Part shown: piece after piece, positions 25,592 to 36,217 of the stretch
Layout of the letters: every line of letters starts with the position of its first letter
Position numbering within the stretch: the first letter of the stretch is position 1
NCBI RefSeq assembly: GCF_963082655.1
Contig: NC_081553.1
Location: 193,319,373 to 193,383,372, forward strand
Reading direction: 5' to 3'
Length of the DNA stretch: 64,000 nt
Source: Stomoxys calcitrans
Taxonomy: Eukaryota; Arthropoda; Insecta; Diptera; Muscidae
Made by a program: the position numbers and the translations under genes
Notes under the pieces: generated by a model
Database searches by the model: none
What the model was told of the DNA's origin: nothing
The model's input: the letters and a program-made list of their open reading frames with translations, nothing else

Positions 25592-26060
25592 TATTGTGAA
25601 TGGCATAGTTTAAATTCATAAAACAGTGTCACTACAAGCTATCCCTGGGGCCGAATTAACGCATACTTGATCGAGTGCTCTTTTGTATCGAATGGAATTT
25701 CATATAGTATTTAAGTGGTGTAACATACCACAACTTGTATGCATATATAATTTTATGTCAAAGTTTTTATAAATAAAAAAAATCATAAATTCCCGTTTAA
25801 TTAAGAGATACATAATTCACAATAGAGATTTCGAACGATTTTACTCATTCACATATGCGTTAATTCGGTCCCTGTTTTAATTTATTATATACAGTGCATT
25901 GTAATTAATATTTGAATGAAAACTACATCTATCTCTATATAGCGTATAAATTACCAGTGCAGGCTTGTGCAGAATATCTGTCCTCAGGACTGCCATCGGT
26001 CTTCACGATTAAGTGTGGCCACTTGCAGGAATATCTATTGTGAATGGCAGAACAAAATTT
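25592..26060. repeat. Mixed MITE fragments of the ATTCACAATAG type
   Basis: The stretch holds TCTATTGTGAATGGC (about 25,591), an inverted pair built on GAATTAACGCAT (about 25,655 and 25,855), the 19 bp end TACATAATTCACAATAGAG (25,809-25,827) that also bounds the element at 35,718, and reversed parts of the 21,110 family (CCAGTGCAGGCTTGTGC near 25,952, TCTATTGTGAATGGC near 26,033). Several insertions seem to be nested. Confidence 0.5.
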
Positions 26061-26104
26061 AAACCAACAAACTAATAAAATTAAATCCACAAATATTAAT
26101 AGAT

Positions 26105-26296
26105 TTATTTGACTACTATGCCTGAATATGGAGGCGAAGCCTTTCGAGGCGTTACATTCCCGTGTTTTTTATGTTTGGCCTTCACGGCTTGTGTACGGCG
26201 AAAAGAATGGTTATCAGTGGCCATAGTTTCAGTTTGTTCTAAAATTTTCTCTTTTGGTGGACCAAAATTTCCATACCTTGGCAGATCAATTTCCAT
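26105..26296 (-). CDS. Small minus-strand ORF (63 aa), unknown
   Basis: The predicted peptide is hydrophilic and not low complexity: it begins MEIDLPRYGNFGPPKEK, has a basic centre (KAKHKKHGNV) and ends GIVVK. The stop is followed within about 10 nt by AATAAA. That signal, however, lies in sequence shared with the repeat family at 21,110, so the polyadenylation context may come from the repeat. I do not recognise the peptide. It may be a small gene, a captured exon or chance. Confidence 0.25.
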   Translation of the reverse strand: MEIDLPRYGNFGPPKEKILEQTETMATDNHSFRRTQAVKAKHKKHGNVTPRKASPPYSGIVVK

Positions 26297-27669
26297 ACTT
26301 GAATTGGAAATTGCTTAATGTTCTGCCTATATTCAAGTTTAATTAAAATCAATTTTGCAAATTGGTGTGTTTCACTCTTATTTCAATTCTCACTTGATAC
26401 AAATCTCTCCTCATTTCTTAACATTTTCTCCACTTATGTTCTCTATTCAGTTGTTTATGTCAAATGTATAGGTATCTGCTTTTACTCAAATTTGCTTGCT
26501 CCCATGTGCTAATGCTATTATGGTATTGTCCTGTGGTTTAATTTTTTTTTGCCATCCCCTCTACCTCCCGACTCAGTCCCCTCAAGTTTATACTGGTGGT
26601 GGCTGTAGTTTCAGCCCACAACCTTTTTTTGAGCTAATTTTATAGTAGCACCACCATCACTTCCTTCTTGTCAACCCAACCAGTGCAAATATGTATGCTG
26701 TGGTTGGACGTCATTTTTATTCCTTCTTCCATTCTGTGGTTTTGTGGTACTTTCCAACTTGGAGAATTAATGTGTTTTGTTGTGTGATGTGGTGTGGTGT
26801 AGTGGTAGTGGTGCATGGTTCTCCTTTTTATATGCACTTATGTTATTTCTTTGTATGCCTGGCAATTGTATTTTCTTGAATTTTACAACAGACTTCTCAG
26901 CTCCTCATCGGGACAACGATGTAGCAAAAGCGATCGTTAAGTCGGGTGTCGGTCGGGTGTATATGCAGACATGTTGGGGATGTGAGAAATCAAATGTGCG
27001 GTTTTATGTTGTTTCTGCTTTCATCATTTTTTCATCGTTGGCATTAGCACAGGCTATGGCCGCCATAGTCACTCACTCACTGCAAAGTTTATTTGTTTCG
27101 TATTTGGGTAATCGTTTGGGGTGTATGGAGAGAAGGGTGTAGGGGGGTGGTGGTGATTGTAGCAGCTACTACCACCACCTCAACATCATGAGATCCTTTG
27201 TCTATTTTTAGTTTGGGGGAAAACGAAAAATTAAAACATTTCTTGTTATCTTCTTTATATATGCGCGACGGACAGTACCTTGTATTCGAAATTTTTTATA
27301 TTGTTTATCCGAGGAACATTTTCTTTGAATAAGACATCAAGAGAAAAGTGTATCCGTGAAAGTCGAGTGTAAGAAGAATTTTCACATTATTCTTGCTGTT
27401 GTTGTTTCTGAGATTTTTGTTTTCGTTTTATTTTTATCCGCGCCAGAGGAAAGGTGAACGAAGATGATGAGAGGCTATACATACTACGATGGCTACTGCC
27501 AAGCGATTTTATTAGGCAACAGGCTAAATTTAGCCACGCATCAAGGAAGGAATTTCTTGTAGTTGAAATACATACGTGTCAATTTCCTAAGAATTCTCTT
27601 TAGTGTATTTTTTCAAACACTCAAAAATTCCTCTTTAACACAATTCCTTTTTTGTATTTTCTCTTGCAG
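26297..27669. other. Region upstream of the ttk start exon
   Basis: No gene is supported. The stretch about 27,250-27,480 (GCGCGACGGACAG, then AAGACATCAAGAGAAAAGTG) looks like a possible leader exon but lacks a convincing donor. It ends at the pyrimidine tract and acceptor TTTTCTCTTGCAG at 27,669. Confidence 0.4.
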
Positions 27670-28014
27670 GAATTTTTAAAAGTCATGTTTTAAAAGGCTG
27701 CAGTGCCGGCACAAAACTTCTAAAATAGCAGCAGCATCATCATATTGTTATCTTCCCATATTGAAATAAACTCAAAAAAGAAAAGACAATAAAAAAGGAT
27801 TTTAAATCCTTTAGCCTCCTGCAACCAATTCTCCCTCCCGAACCTTTTGAAACTATAAAACGGCTTCCAAATGAAGATGGCTTCGCAGAGATTTTGTTTG
27901 CGATGGAATAACCACCAAAGTAATTTACTGTCCGTCTTTGATCAGCTGTTACATGCAGAAACATTTACGGACGTCACCTTGGCCGTGGACGGTCAATATC
28001 TTAAAGCACACAAA
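27670..28014 (+). CDS. ttk: tramtrack exon with start codon and BTB N-terminal half
   Basis: Tramtrack is a nuclear BTB/POZ zinc-finger repressor of neural, eye and tracheal fate. The exon follows an acceptor at 27,669. The ATG at 27,871 is chosen because the product starts MKMASQRFCLRWNNHQ, as I recall for Drosophila ttk. Residues 1-48 hold the BTB signature FCLRWNNHQSNLLSVFDQLL and TFTDVTLAVDG. The donor follows AAA at 28,014. Joined with the later exons I predict 674 aa for the p69-type product (Drosophila about 640) and 924 aa for the p88-type (Drosophila about 810). The first 315 residues are common to both forms. Dimerisation and corepressor binding by the BTB domain are family knowledge. 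Confidence 0.95.
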
Positions 28015-28080
28015 GTAAGTATTGTAAAGGCAAAAATCCAATTTTCCTTTCATCATCATAACGTTCTCATTTCTTTTCAG
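28015..28080 (+). other. ttk: 66 bp intron inside the BTB domain of ttk
   Basis: GTAAGT starts the intron and TTTCTTTTCAG ends it. Its length is a multiple of three and it has no in-frame stop, so an unspliced message would stay open and insert 22 residues after AHK in the BTB fold. Splicing is favoured because removal restores the conserved LKAHKMVLSACSP. Confidence 0.9.
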
Positions 28081-28800
28081 ATGGTCCTTTCAGCCTGCAG
28101 TCCGTATTTCAATGCTTTATTTATCAATCATCCCGAAAAACATCCTATAGTCATCTTAAAAGATGTACCCTATGCGGATATGAAATCGCTATTGGATTTC
28201 ATGTATCGTGGTGAGGTGTCCGTAGATCAAGAGCGTCTAACGGCTTTCCTCAGAGTGGCGGAAAGTTTGCGCATTAAAGGTCTCACTGAAGTCAATGACG
28301 ATAAGCCCTCAAATAATGAGCCAACGCCTCAACCACCACAGCTGCAACGCATTCAACCATATGTGGTGCAACAGCAGCAACAACAACAGCGTCATAAAAC
28401 CCACCAATCATCAGCAACCGGCGTTGGCAATAGTAATACTAGCAATACGAATGCCTCCCAAATTGCCTCCGGTCAACAAAAGTCCCAACAAGAATCTTTA
28501 CTCACATTGGCTTTGGCTTCAATGCCCAAGCGTAAACGCGACAATGTCAACAATAACAATGATCCTCAAATGTCATCCGGCCAACAAAAACCCCGACAAG
28601 AATCTTTACTCACGCTGGCGTTAGCTTCAATGCCAAAACGCAAACGTGGCAGGCCACGTAAGCTATCTGGCAGTGATGATGGTGAATATGACGACTATGA
28701 TGAAATGGGTGATGGTAAAATGTGCAATGACTCTTTTTCCGGCAATGAAGATGGCTCAGATGACAATCAAAGGGATTCAGGCAATAATGATGATATGAAT
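28081..28800 (+). CDS. ttk: tramtrack exon: BTB C-terminal half and linker
   Basis: The exon starts after TTTCTTTTCAG and encodes residues 49-288. It completes the BTB fold (MVLSACSPYFNALF, VILKDVPYADMKSLLDFMYRGEVSV, FLRVAESLRIKGLTE). A Q/N-rich linker follows, with a 36-residue tandem duplication of a QESLLTLALASMPKRKR motif. The second copy runs directly into GRPRKLSG, an AT-hook-like motif. An acidic stretch (DDGEYDDYDEMGDG) ends the exon at a GTAAGT donor (28,801). Reading on into the intron gives a stop within six codons, so retention would truncate the protein after the linker. Confidence 0.95.
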
Positions 28801-29673
28801 GTAAGTAAAACATGATAATAGTTATTGAATATTTTAACAAGTTGTGGACCGACTCTCTGTCATTGAGCTTAATATAAATCGGACCGTATTGCGGAACTTG
28901 GAAATGTGTTTCCCTTCAAAGATTTTCATACAAAATTTGTTTCAATTAAAACTTTAGCGAAAAGCGATATTTTCTCGGCGGGATGTCGACTCAGGCATTC
29001 TTTTTAGCTAGGCGGTAATGTCAATCATATGTTTATTATTATTTTCTCGTAAGGAAAACGTATTCAGTTAGGAGTAAATTTATTTGGAGCAATAGAACAA
29101 TATTTTGTTTGTATGTTTTTGGATTATATCTGTCCAAAGCTATCAAAATAAGGGTGTGGTGAATTTTTACCAAAACTCACCACACCGTGTTTTGCTGTCG
29201 AATATTGGAAAGAATAATCTTGACTTCATATTCACTCTTATTTTGTCGTTTACTCAGCCCAATACTTATCTTTTAATACATTAGTCTGAGAACTACAACG
29301 ATAAGCATTCTGTTTCTGCTAATGCCAAGTGAGCTCGATGTTCGCTTACTCTGTATTACCAAAACGGTTAAAATTAAACTGAATGCTGCTGAAAATAGTG
29401 TATATGTTATTTTGTATTTGCAAAATGCATTCAGTTTTGCCCAAAAACAACTTGAACTAGTAAAAAAAAATACTTATAAGTATGCCTATAGGTTGTATCT
29501 TTGCAAAGCAATTAAAATTGGGGTGTGGTGAGTTTGTAACTGAACTCACCACACCGTGGTAAATTTGTGGAAATGTCTTAATTTTAACTCTGATCTTCCT
29601 CACTTCTATATTAGACACTCAAACAATACATGTAACCTAAATTAAGCCAAAACATATTCTTAAATTCCTGCAG
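28801..29673 (+). other. ttk: ttk intron with two 34 bp hairpin repeats
   Basis: The intron is non-coding. It carries two inverted repeats of 34 bp, at 29,153-29,186 and 29,522-29,555, with arms GGTGTGGTGA and TCACCACACC. Their upstream flanks are also alike (ATATCTGTCCAAAGC and GTATCTTTGCAAAGC), which suggests a diverged tandem duplication of about 369 bp or two insertions of one small element. Confidence 0.75.
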
Positions 29674-29755
29674 GAAAGTCGCGACTCACACTCACCTACC
29701 AAGAAATCACAAAATCAGGACCGCAATCAACAAAACGACGACAACAGCACTTCCG
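29674..29755 (+). CDS. ttk: tramtrack last common exon
   Basis: The exon follows TTCCTGCAG and encodes ESRDSHSPTKKS... to DNSTS, ending after the first base of a codon (TCC G|GTAAGT). That single G is used two ways: with AT at 30,916 it makes Asp for the p69 type, and with TC at 38,389 it makes Val for the p88 type. The frame closes only if the p88 exon is joined here and not to the exon ending at 31,316. This matches my memory that the Drosophila isoforms share an N-terminal region of about 283 residues. Confidence 0.9.
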
Positions 29756-30915
29756 GTAAGTCTTACTTTACTTATTTATACCACTATCTTGGCATTATTG
29801 TGATCACGAATAAATTTTTTTCAAAAACATATTTTCATACCATTCTCCAAGAAACAAAAAAAAAACAAAGTTTTTCAATATTTCAAACAAAATCACCTGC
29901 ATTTTAACATAAAACCCAATGAAAAATTATGTATATATGTCTGTCTCTTTCCTCATAACAAGAAAACAAGTTCATTAGAAACATAAATTTTTATATTCAA
30001 AAATCAAAAAAAAAAATGCACCATATACAATTAAAAATTTTACGGGCATTAGAAGAATAGACGAAGAAGGTAGATTAAATAAAACGTCTTAAATCTGTAT
30101 CGGAAAAGCTAAAAAAGGGATTTTCGCACAAAAGACAAACCTCGCCCACTCGCAATGAGCGACAGGTTTCTTTGGTTTTTGTTTATTACGTATTGTAGTG
30201 AAAGAATTGGAACTAGTGTTGAAAATAAATCTTGAGTGTTTAGTGATTTTCGAATTTCGGTAGAACATACGTTTAACGTCGGCAGGTGAGTTTTAAATGG
30301 ATTTTTCGAAACGTATGATGCCGTTTAAAAATATTGAAGCAATGATTAACGAAAAATTGAAAGCTTTCTAAAAAATAATACAGTAAACTTATCAAAAATT
30401 TAATTTTGAAAATATCCACCTTGATTGAAATAATCGGTATGAGCTTTTAGGGATTTATGGCCGACGTGTGAAAATCGTTTAAACGTTTCTCTAACTCAAA
30501 TACCACTTTCGAAAATCTATAAACCAAAATTTCGTTTAAAACAACTCTAAAAAAACAAAAACAAAATTTTTACACAAAAACACCTTTTTAGTTGTTAAGA
30601 TTTATTTATGTAAAGAAAATCACCATATGTAAACATATATATTTATATGTACAAAAAAAAATGGCTTGAAATCCCTAGAGCTTTTCCGATCCAAATTTTG
30701 AAGCTGGTTTTATTTTATGTTCTGTTTTGTAAGATTGTAAATGGACATTCAATTCCAAATCATAGCACATACAAGAAGAACAAATGACTTTCTCTTTTTC
30801 GTCTAATTTTGTGATTAGTTTTTTAAACGCATTGTACATTTTCACCACACACATTTAATTTTATGAAACACGATTTTTTTTCATTCGAGCGAATCTCCTA
30901 AATGTATTCTTTTAG
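29756..30915 (+). other. ttk: ttk intron between the common and p69-type exons
   Basis: This AT-rich intron is skipped or extended according to isoform choice. I see no gene or clear transposon in it. Confidence 0.7.
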
Positions 30916-31316
30916 ATGGCAATGATAGTGACAATGATGAGCCAATGGATTCATCGTATATGGAGCCTCAATTAATGTTGGATGAATATGATGAACCTGT
31001 GGAATTTAAATTCGATCCTAATGCAACGGACTCAGCTTCGCAGGACAATATGTCTAATATGTCGCAACAGGCCCGCCAGCAAGCATTTCTATTAGCCGCT
31101 CAACAAAAACACCATCAACAACAAATGGCAGACGCTGCAGCCGCAGTAGCTAGCGGTATGCAAATGTCGGCTGTTGTTGGTGCGGGCGCCATGCCTGGTA
31201 CGGTGACGTTGTTGAACTCAATGGTCAGCATACCAAAATTGGCCCCCATTGTCAAGCCCGTTAAGCCAAAGATAAATAAACGTGTGAAGTTGAAGCAAAA
31301 CGGTGTGGATGTTAAG
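30916..31316 (+). CDS. ttk: tramtrack p69-type exon, acidic and Q/A-rich
   Basis: The exon lies between TTCTTTTAG and AAG|GTAAGC and encodes residues 316-449 of the p69 form. It has acidic DGNDSDNDEPMD, the phrase YMEPQLMLDEYDEPVEFKFDP that I recall from Drosophila ttk69, then Q- and A-rich tracts and a basic KPKINKRVKLKQ end. It is phase 1 at the start and phase 0 at the end, so it can join only the 32,482 exon in frame. Confidence 0.9.
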
Positions 31317-32481
31317 GTAAGCTAAAAATAAAATCGCATACAGTTTAGGCGTTAACAGAGGTATCCACTTGATATGTATTTTAAGAGCTTTATTTAACTG
31401 TGTGGTCAAACCAAGTATGACCTATTGCCTAAATACTATACTACAGAAGGAAAAAATAATTATAAGGTTTCCTGGTTTTCAGAAAAATTGGTTTTCTATC
31501 GACGTGCAATTAAAATTTCATGTAAACAGTTGTTTAACTTCCAAAAAATGTTTCCAATGTATTTAGTTCGAGTTGGACTTTTCATTTCGTGAAAAATTTC
31601 GGTGTGGTGAATTTTTTATAAAACTCACCACGGTATGGTGAATTCAAAAACTGACTTTAAAAATCCTCCTAATACGAATCTTTTGCTTTAATTATGCTAA
31701 TATCTAACATTTTCGTATTTTTTGCAACTATTAATAAGTTTCAGTACATGAATTAGAGACAATGCGTAGGTTTTGCCAACAAATCGTGAATGAGAAAGTA
31801 GCTTTAATTCAATACTTTCTTTTTTATGTTCTTAAATTGAGCTGATTTGCCAATTTCCTTAGATTTTCGTTGTGTGTGCCACAATTTAAATAAAGCTTAT
31901 CACCGTGTGATGTGTGATTAGTTGCAATTTCTAAGATTTCTTTCTTAATAGTCTCCTTTCAGTATATCAAATATAAAACATGTAGAATTCCAGAATATCG
32001 ATACACTTTAAAGTTATTTCATCTTGAAATATGTATTTATATTGTGTAGGACTGTTTATTTCACCACACCAAATTTCATATTTTGGGTTAGTTTGTTGTT
32101 GTTGCAATGTGTTGTACACTAAAGCGGCAGTCCTTGCCGCTGAAGGACTTTATCGGGTCAATCCGGTACTCACCACCATCAGCAATGGGATTGGGGATAG
32201 TTTGTGTAGAACTCTCCTTTTTACCTCATATTTTGCTATGGTGACTATTTTTATGGAGCTTACCACAGTATGGTACTATTAAGGTGTAGTGAAATGTTCG
32301 GTAAAATGTAAAAAAAAATTGGAAAAAATTAAACTTAATTTCTTATACGGATATATTTGTCTTAGAGTAAAATTTGTCATCAATTCCTAGGATTACTTCA
32401 GGTGTACATATCAAGTTACCACTGACTCAAGTTTATGCCAAAACTTTTCAATATTACTAAACTCGTTTTTTTCACTTTTAG
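31317..32481 (+). other. ttk: ttk p69-type intron with hairpin and LINE-end debris
   Basis: A third GGTGTGGTGA ... TCACCACG hairpin lies at 31,601-31,632, with degenerate pieces at about 32,060 and 32,263. A GTT-headed fragment at 32,092-32,200 matches the repeat at 54,305 in reverse. No coding exon is seen. Confidence 0.65.
32092..32200 (-). mobile_element. LINE-like 3' end fragment with GTT/CAA tail
   Basis: Read on the minus strand the segment runs through GGATTGACCCGATAAAG and AAGGACTGCCGC to TGTACAACACATTGC and then a CAA triplet tail. The same order is seen on the plus strand at 54,305-54,425. A triplet tail is typical of retroposed 3' ends. The parent LINE is not identified. Confidence 0.5.
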
Positions 32482-33159
<678 letters not shown>

Positions 33160-35500
33160 AACAAGGCGATTGTTTAAATCGTTTATAGGTCATGGTTTAA
33201 GTGTAAATTATTAAGCAAAGGTTTTGGCTTTTTATGAAAATAGTAAAACCCCTCCTACCCCTTCAACACATATGTTTTTAAGAAAATTAGACAAATGCAT
33301 AACCACTACTGAGCTAAAGAAGTTTTGTAACAAAAAAAAAAAACAAACAAAACAAACAAACCTAGGTCTACTATTAGGGTTTGTGGTTATAACACCCATA
33401 TGTATGTTGTAACAGCAACAAATGCTTTTTCTTGGAAAACTTATAAGCAAACCAGAAAAAAGGCTTCCAAAATATTCCAAAATTTAAAAACAAACAAAAA
33501 AAAATAAAAATAAAAACAACAGTTAACTTTTTTCGCATAATGTTTCTTGCATAAATGTATTTTTTTATTATTTATATTTATATATGAGTATATAATTCTC
33601 ATTTTCCACTAAATATAATTAATATTATGTTGCTAACATTAGCTTTTTATGAAATAACAAAAATCCGATGCAAAAAAAGAAAAACAACCCCTCTCACAAC
33701 CCCCGGTCGAAAGTTTTCTTTGTAAAAGAAACTTAAAAAACAAGTAATTTTTCTGGGAAAAATTTTAAACATTTATTTTTATTTTTGTTATCATTTTTTT
33801 TTTTTTTTTTGATTTAAACTGTTATAGTGTGTCTTTTTTTTTTCTTTGTATACTACCAAGAGACTTTTGCATTTTTGTTTTCATTAGAAACATTTGTTTT
33901 TTCCACTTTTGGTTTAATTTTTTTTTCAATTTTCAAAAATTGTAAGGCTTTTAAAAGCCCATAACCATTTTTTTTTTCTTCATTTTGCTTTCATTTAACG
34001 ATGGAAATACTTTGTTTTGGAAAAGCTCTAGAAACTTCATGATCTAGCAAGATACTGTAAGCTTGTCTTGCTTTGCCTAAAGTTATAGGGTTAGACCTGC
34101 TACGCTACTTTCCCTTTCTCTTTATAAGTTTGTGTGCAATTTATTCTGTTTTTTTAGACATTTAGTTAATAATTTTTAATTTTAGTAAGCACCCCCAACC
34201 TCCCCCTTTTTAATGATAAATATTTATAATTTATATAAAGTTAGTTTTCATAACATCTATTATTTCGCTTTTCGAATTGTTTCGATTCGAAACACTTGTA
34301 AACATGCCTTACACTCTGGGGCCTTAGAAAAGAGAACACATTCACCATAGAGTGCCTTAAGACCAACACCACCACCACCACCACCACCAACAACACCTCC
34401 TCCCCCACCACCAAAATACCATAAAATGAACTTTTCGTTCAGTTGAAAACTCAAAAAACAAAAACTAGTACTTTATATAACAAAAAGAAACGTATCAAAA
34501 ACCACAAGAACTTAGTTAAATTTTTCACCATTTATTGTAAATTAAGTTTAACCCATACATATATATATATATACTAAATATATATATATTTTTTATATAC
34601 ATAATACCTATGTAAACACACACGACAACTACAAAAACAAATAAAAAATTATGGCTTAGTTAAAATCGCATATTGAAAATATCTACCTTGTTGCCTTCGA
34701 ATGAAGCTAATTCTTGTTTAACTTTAAAAACTAAAAGAAAAATACCATACCATATGTATAAATACATACATAATTTTTTTCTTTTTTTTATAAATTAATT
34801 GAATTGCTGGTTATTTTCACTAAGAACTGAAAAGAAAATTGAAAAGTCGCATCTTTTAGAACTTTATACCGCATGTGGATGGAAGCAAATCTGAAATTGC
34901 TTCAGTTATCTCAGAGTCACTCCCTCCACCAACACCAACACCTACACTACATTCTGTTCTTTCTTTCTTTTTTTTTTGTCTATATAACGTTACATTTGTT
35001 TTTCTTTTGTAATATAATAACATTTGTTTTTTTTTATTATATTTATATAATTTTTTTTGAAAAAAGAAAATATATAAATCGGAGGCTTAATAAAATCGCC
35101 AAAGAACTTTTTTTAAATTACCCCATAATTAATTATTAAAAAAAAAGATACGAAAGAAAGAAAATATATTTAAAAGAAATTAAATCAAAAAAATTTATTT
35201 AAAAAAAAAAGCAACAACCGCCACTAAAACAACCACACAATCAACAAATAACATGAAAAATAACCCCCAGCAATATGGTTAATGTTTTATTATAATTATA
35301 GTAATGTTAATTAATTATTATTTTTTTATTATTATTATTATTTGTATAATTTTTTAAATTAATTTTTATGTACAGCATTAAAACAACAACAAAAACTCTA
35401 TTATATATATAAAAAAAATCATAATTTAAATAAATCAATTAATTATTATTAAAAAGAGAAATACAACAAAAATTAAACAATCAACACACACAAAAAACAA
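33160..35500 (+). other. ttk: Probable 3' UTR of the p69-type ttk transcript
   Basis: Very AT-rich sequence with oligo-A and oligo-T runs follows the p69-type stop. Candidate AATAAA signals lie near 33,503, 34,640 and 35,089, so the true end is uncertain. A CAC run (34,365-34,390) and short TA runs (34,560, 35,400) are present. Confidence 0.5.
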
Positions 35501-35717
35501 ACATTTTTTTCGTTTTATTTATTTGATTTGTTTTTAGGGGTGGATTACATCTTGACATCGTTTATGTTTTGTTATAGACTTATAAAAATATACACTTTCA
35601 TTATGTCTCACAGTTGTGAAAAAATATATATGTATGTATGTATATACATACATTTTTGTATCTCAATTTTGCAGAAAAAAATTTACATTCAAAAAAATGT
35701 TCGCTCAATTAAAAATA

Positions 35718-35906
35718 TACATAATTCACAATAGAGATTTTGAGCAATTTTGCTCGTTCACGTGTGCGTTACTGTACCTTGTAAACTAATTAACATGGAT
35801 AGATAGACAGATGGACATAGCTAAATCGTAACAGTAAGTGATTCTGGAGTCGAATTACTGCATACGTGATCGAGTAAAAGTAATTCACTCTATTGTGAAT
35901 TATGTA
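35718..35906. mobile_element. 189 bp MITE with perfect 19 bp terminal inverted repeats
   Basis: TACATAATTCACAATAGAG (35,718-35,736) is the exact reverse complement of 35,888-35,906. Inside, similarity of the two halves extends imperfectly to about 60 bp (CACGTGTGCGTTACTG and GCATACGTGATCGAG). A partial copy begins at 25,809. There is no transposase. It lies in the p88-type intron or p69-type downstream region of ttk. Confidence 0.85.
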
Positions 35907-36217
35907 TTTCTGTCAAATGTTTAAATTGAACATAATTTATAAAAAATGTTTTATTAAAATGTGTATTAAAGTGGTATAATCAGCCTTATTCCCATGTCGA
36001 AGGCGAAAATCGACAGCAGTCGTAGTCGAAGGCGAATTTGACATTTCATGGTATTCTATAAATTGACAGTTTGGTAATAGAAAAATATTGTGGTAAATGA
36101 TATGACCAACAAGCGCGATTTACTTTAGAATGCAATTAACTTATAAATCGATCGTTTTCGTCTGTCGAATTCGACTTTTCGATACCAAAAATTTATATAC
36201 CTTTTTTTATTATTGTA

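Noticed and set aside
26777..27142. 121-residue open frame upstream of ttk
   Set aside because: No domain, and the first part is TGTGGTG-type simple sequence. It may overlap leader or promoter sequence, but nothing supports translation.
27740..27964. Minus-strand frame opposite the ttk start exon
   Set aside because: It is the antisense shadow of the BTB coding region.
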